Below are positions 54,401-55,020 of a DNA stretch of 55,020 bases, piece by piece. Made by a program: the position numbers and the translations under genes. The notes beneath the pieces were generated by a model that saw only the letters and a program-made list of their open reading frames with translations, searched no databases and was not told where the DNA came from. Every line of letters starts with the position of its first letter. Position 1 is the first letter of the stretch. The stretch is from contig PJRA01000401.1 of assembly GCA_016987375.1 (NCBI GenBank), positions 1,556,441-1,611,460 of the forward strand, read 5' to 3'. Source of the DNA: Brachionus koreanus (taxonomy: Eukaryota > Rotifera > Eurotatoria > Ploima > Brachionidae).

Positions 54401-54948
54401 TAATTATAAAAATAAATCTATTTATTTTGGGATTTAAGAGTAAGAAGAAAAAATTTTAAAAAAAATTAGCATACCTTGAGATGATTATGAAAGTCCTTCG
54501 TTTTTCGCTTTGCTAAAACTTGTATATGAGAAGAGACTTGTTTACGGGATCTGGTCTTGCCAGTTCGAACCTTTATGTATCTGGCAATGAGTTCGTTTCG
54601 TCCATACATTTTTCCCTCCTCACTGAGAATGATCTTTCTTCGACCGCACGGCGGGTAGATTGCCAACGCCTCCTGAAACGACTGCTCGATATCCGGACTC
54701 CATACACCCTCAGCATCATTTACACTTGAATTGCAATCATCGTCCGAGTTGTCCATTGAGTCTTCGTGCTCGCCGTTTTCGCCGTCATGTACAGAGTTGT
54801 CCAATGCGCCCATCATCATGGCCATGTTATGTGACTGAGTCGGATCGCTTATTTGTCCCTTGTACATCATATGATGTGCCTGTGGTTGCTGCTGTTGGAC
54901 TTGAACCATATGCTCCGGCTTAATGACCATATCGTTCCATTGATTCAT
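48485..54948 (-). CDS. TEAD: TEAD/scalloped transcription factor
   Basis: Five minus-strand exons in phase: 54948-54475, 52260-51550, 51495-51424, 49069-48900 and 48830-48485, about 590 aa. All junctions are GT..AG. The TEA/ATTS DNA-binding domain is at residues about 81-152 ([55 protein letters not shown]) and is near identical to the animal consensus. A long N/Q/H/S-rich linker (159-370) is followed by the YAP/TAZ/Yorkie-binding domain to the end: [85 protein letters not shown]. The Cys of MCEYM matches the autopalmitoylated cysteine of vertebrate TEADs. It binds MCAT-type sites in the nucleus as the Hippo-pathway effector. Vertebrate and fly proteins are about 430-450 aa; the extra length is in the linker and acidic N-terminus. 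AATAAA on the complement at 48442-48447. Confidence 0.95.
49596..49938 (+). pseudogene. short basic/acidic ORF pair in TEAD intron 3
   Basis: Two overlapping + strand frames: an acidic piece ([20 protein letters not shown] onward, to 49817) and, in another frame, [20 protein letters not shown]. The second contains an AT-hook-like RPRxRPRKNP motif, often seen in transposon proteins. It may be a small remnant of an antisense element. Function and origin uncertain. Confidence 0.25.
50450..50760. repeat. dispersed repeat related to 45.65-45.93 kb
   Basis: AAATAAAGCATCAATACAATT at 50487 resembles AAATAAATCATCAATAAGATT at 45692. GAAGAATTTTTGTTTGATTT at 50680 resembles GGAAGAAATTTTGTTTTGTT at 45858, with similar spacing. 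Probably two diverged copies of one noncoding element. Confidence 0.5.
51166..51385. mobile_element. piggyBac-like MITE in TEAD intron 3, inverted copy
   Basis: 220 bp with ends CACTAGAAAGCCCGG (left) and CTCGAGTTTTCTAGTGTTAA (right), the same family as 25001-25224 but in opposite orientation. The AAAGGGGTCTAAAAAAACCT block beside the right end matches the left-end block of the other copies (complement). TTAA is intact on the right; the left reads ATGA. Confidence 0.75.
52261..54474 (-). other. TEAD intron 1
   Basis: 2.2 kb with GTATGC donor and TTAAAAG acceptor on the minus strand. AT-rich. The only structure seen is the dispersed repeat at about 52990-53250. Confidence 0.8.
52990..53250. 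repeat. dispersed repeat, copy 2 (first copy 16840-17123)
   Basis: AAATTGGATTTTTGGTAATC...CCAAAGATATGGAGCATAA...AGGCGTCAAC parallels 17030-17110 word by word with scattered changes and small indels. Same orientation, no coding potential. Confidence 0.55.
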
Positions 54949-55020
54949 TATTCATGAACAAAATACTCGGAAAAACGAACAAAAAAACACGACTTCTAAA
55001 CACGCAATAAAGGTTCCTTA
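54949..55020 (-). other. TEAD 5' UTR/upstream sequence
   Basis: The 72 nt upstream of the TEAD start codon reach the window edge. No TATA box or splice acceptor is evident in this short piece. Confidence 0.4.

Noticed and set aside
1..55020. Prokaryotic operon or phage interpretation
   Set aside because: Spliceosomal introns, TEAD, TDRD9, mitoribosomal protein and eukaryotic transposon families throughout.

Overview
The window is nuclear DNA from a very AT-rich animal genome (by eye about three quarters A+T). Genes have spliceosomal introns with GT..AG ends, and most intergenic and intronic DNA is decayed transposon. Recognisable host genes are animal-type: TEAD/scalloped, a TDRD9/spindle-E piRNA helicase and mitochondrial ribosomal protein uS14m. 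Base composition, few introns per gene and the transposon mix suggest a small invertebrate such as a monogonont rotifer; that placement is inference.

Layout. 1-17.7 kb is a transposon graveyard: an end of an LTR-element ORF broken by a hAT element (150-1167), the 3' part of a Ty3/gypsy-like element with one LTR (1630-6214), unidentified exon-like reading (6479-7306), a decayed DDE transposon that also carried a C48 (Ulp1-like) protease (8185-11090), coiled-coil gene remnants (11.1-12.6 kb), an unrecognised pseudogene (13670-14200), a Tc1/mariner remnant (15.5-15.8 kb), a spliced transposon-derived gene end (15979-16788) and a long-TIR MITE (17124-17617). 17.8-20.7 kb has two host genes on +: uS14m (17768-18424) and an unrecognised 686-residue lysine/glutamate/asparagine-rich protein (18618-20678).

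21.6-46.3 kb is the main feature: an ~11.2-11.5 kb direct tandem duplication of the TDRD9 locus. The right copy (37125-46289, four exons, about 1713 aa) is intact, with DEAH helicase core, Tudor domain and C-terminal exon. The left copy (25949-31062) keeps the helicase, but a 22-nt deletion removes the exon 2 splice donor and gives a stop, and its Tudor exon is cut inside the Tudor domain. A third partial copy at 21639-21936 carries the same cut Tudor end, joined to a 106-bp inverted piece of the helicase exon, so the history was more than one simple duplication. The copies are almost identical up to about 26.9 kb and clearly more divergent beyond it. The duplicated unit also carries a six-unit 11-residue coiled-coil repeat ORF, a non-LTR retrotransposon endonuclease remnant and a piggyBac-like MITE.

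48.5-54.9 kb is TEAD on the minus strand (five exons, about 590 aa), tail to tail with the intact TDRD9. Its introns hold another copy of the piggyBac-like MITE and further dispersed repeats. TDRD9 acts in piRNA silencing of transposons and TEAD is the DNA-binding end of the Hippo pathway; nothing in the sequence links the two functionally.
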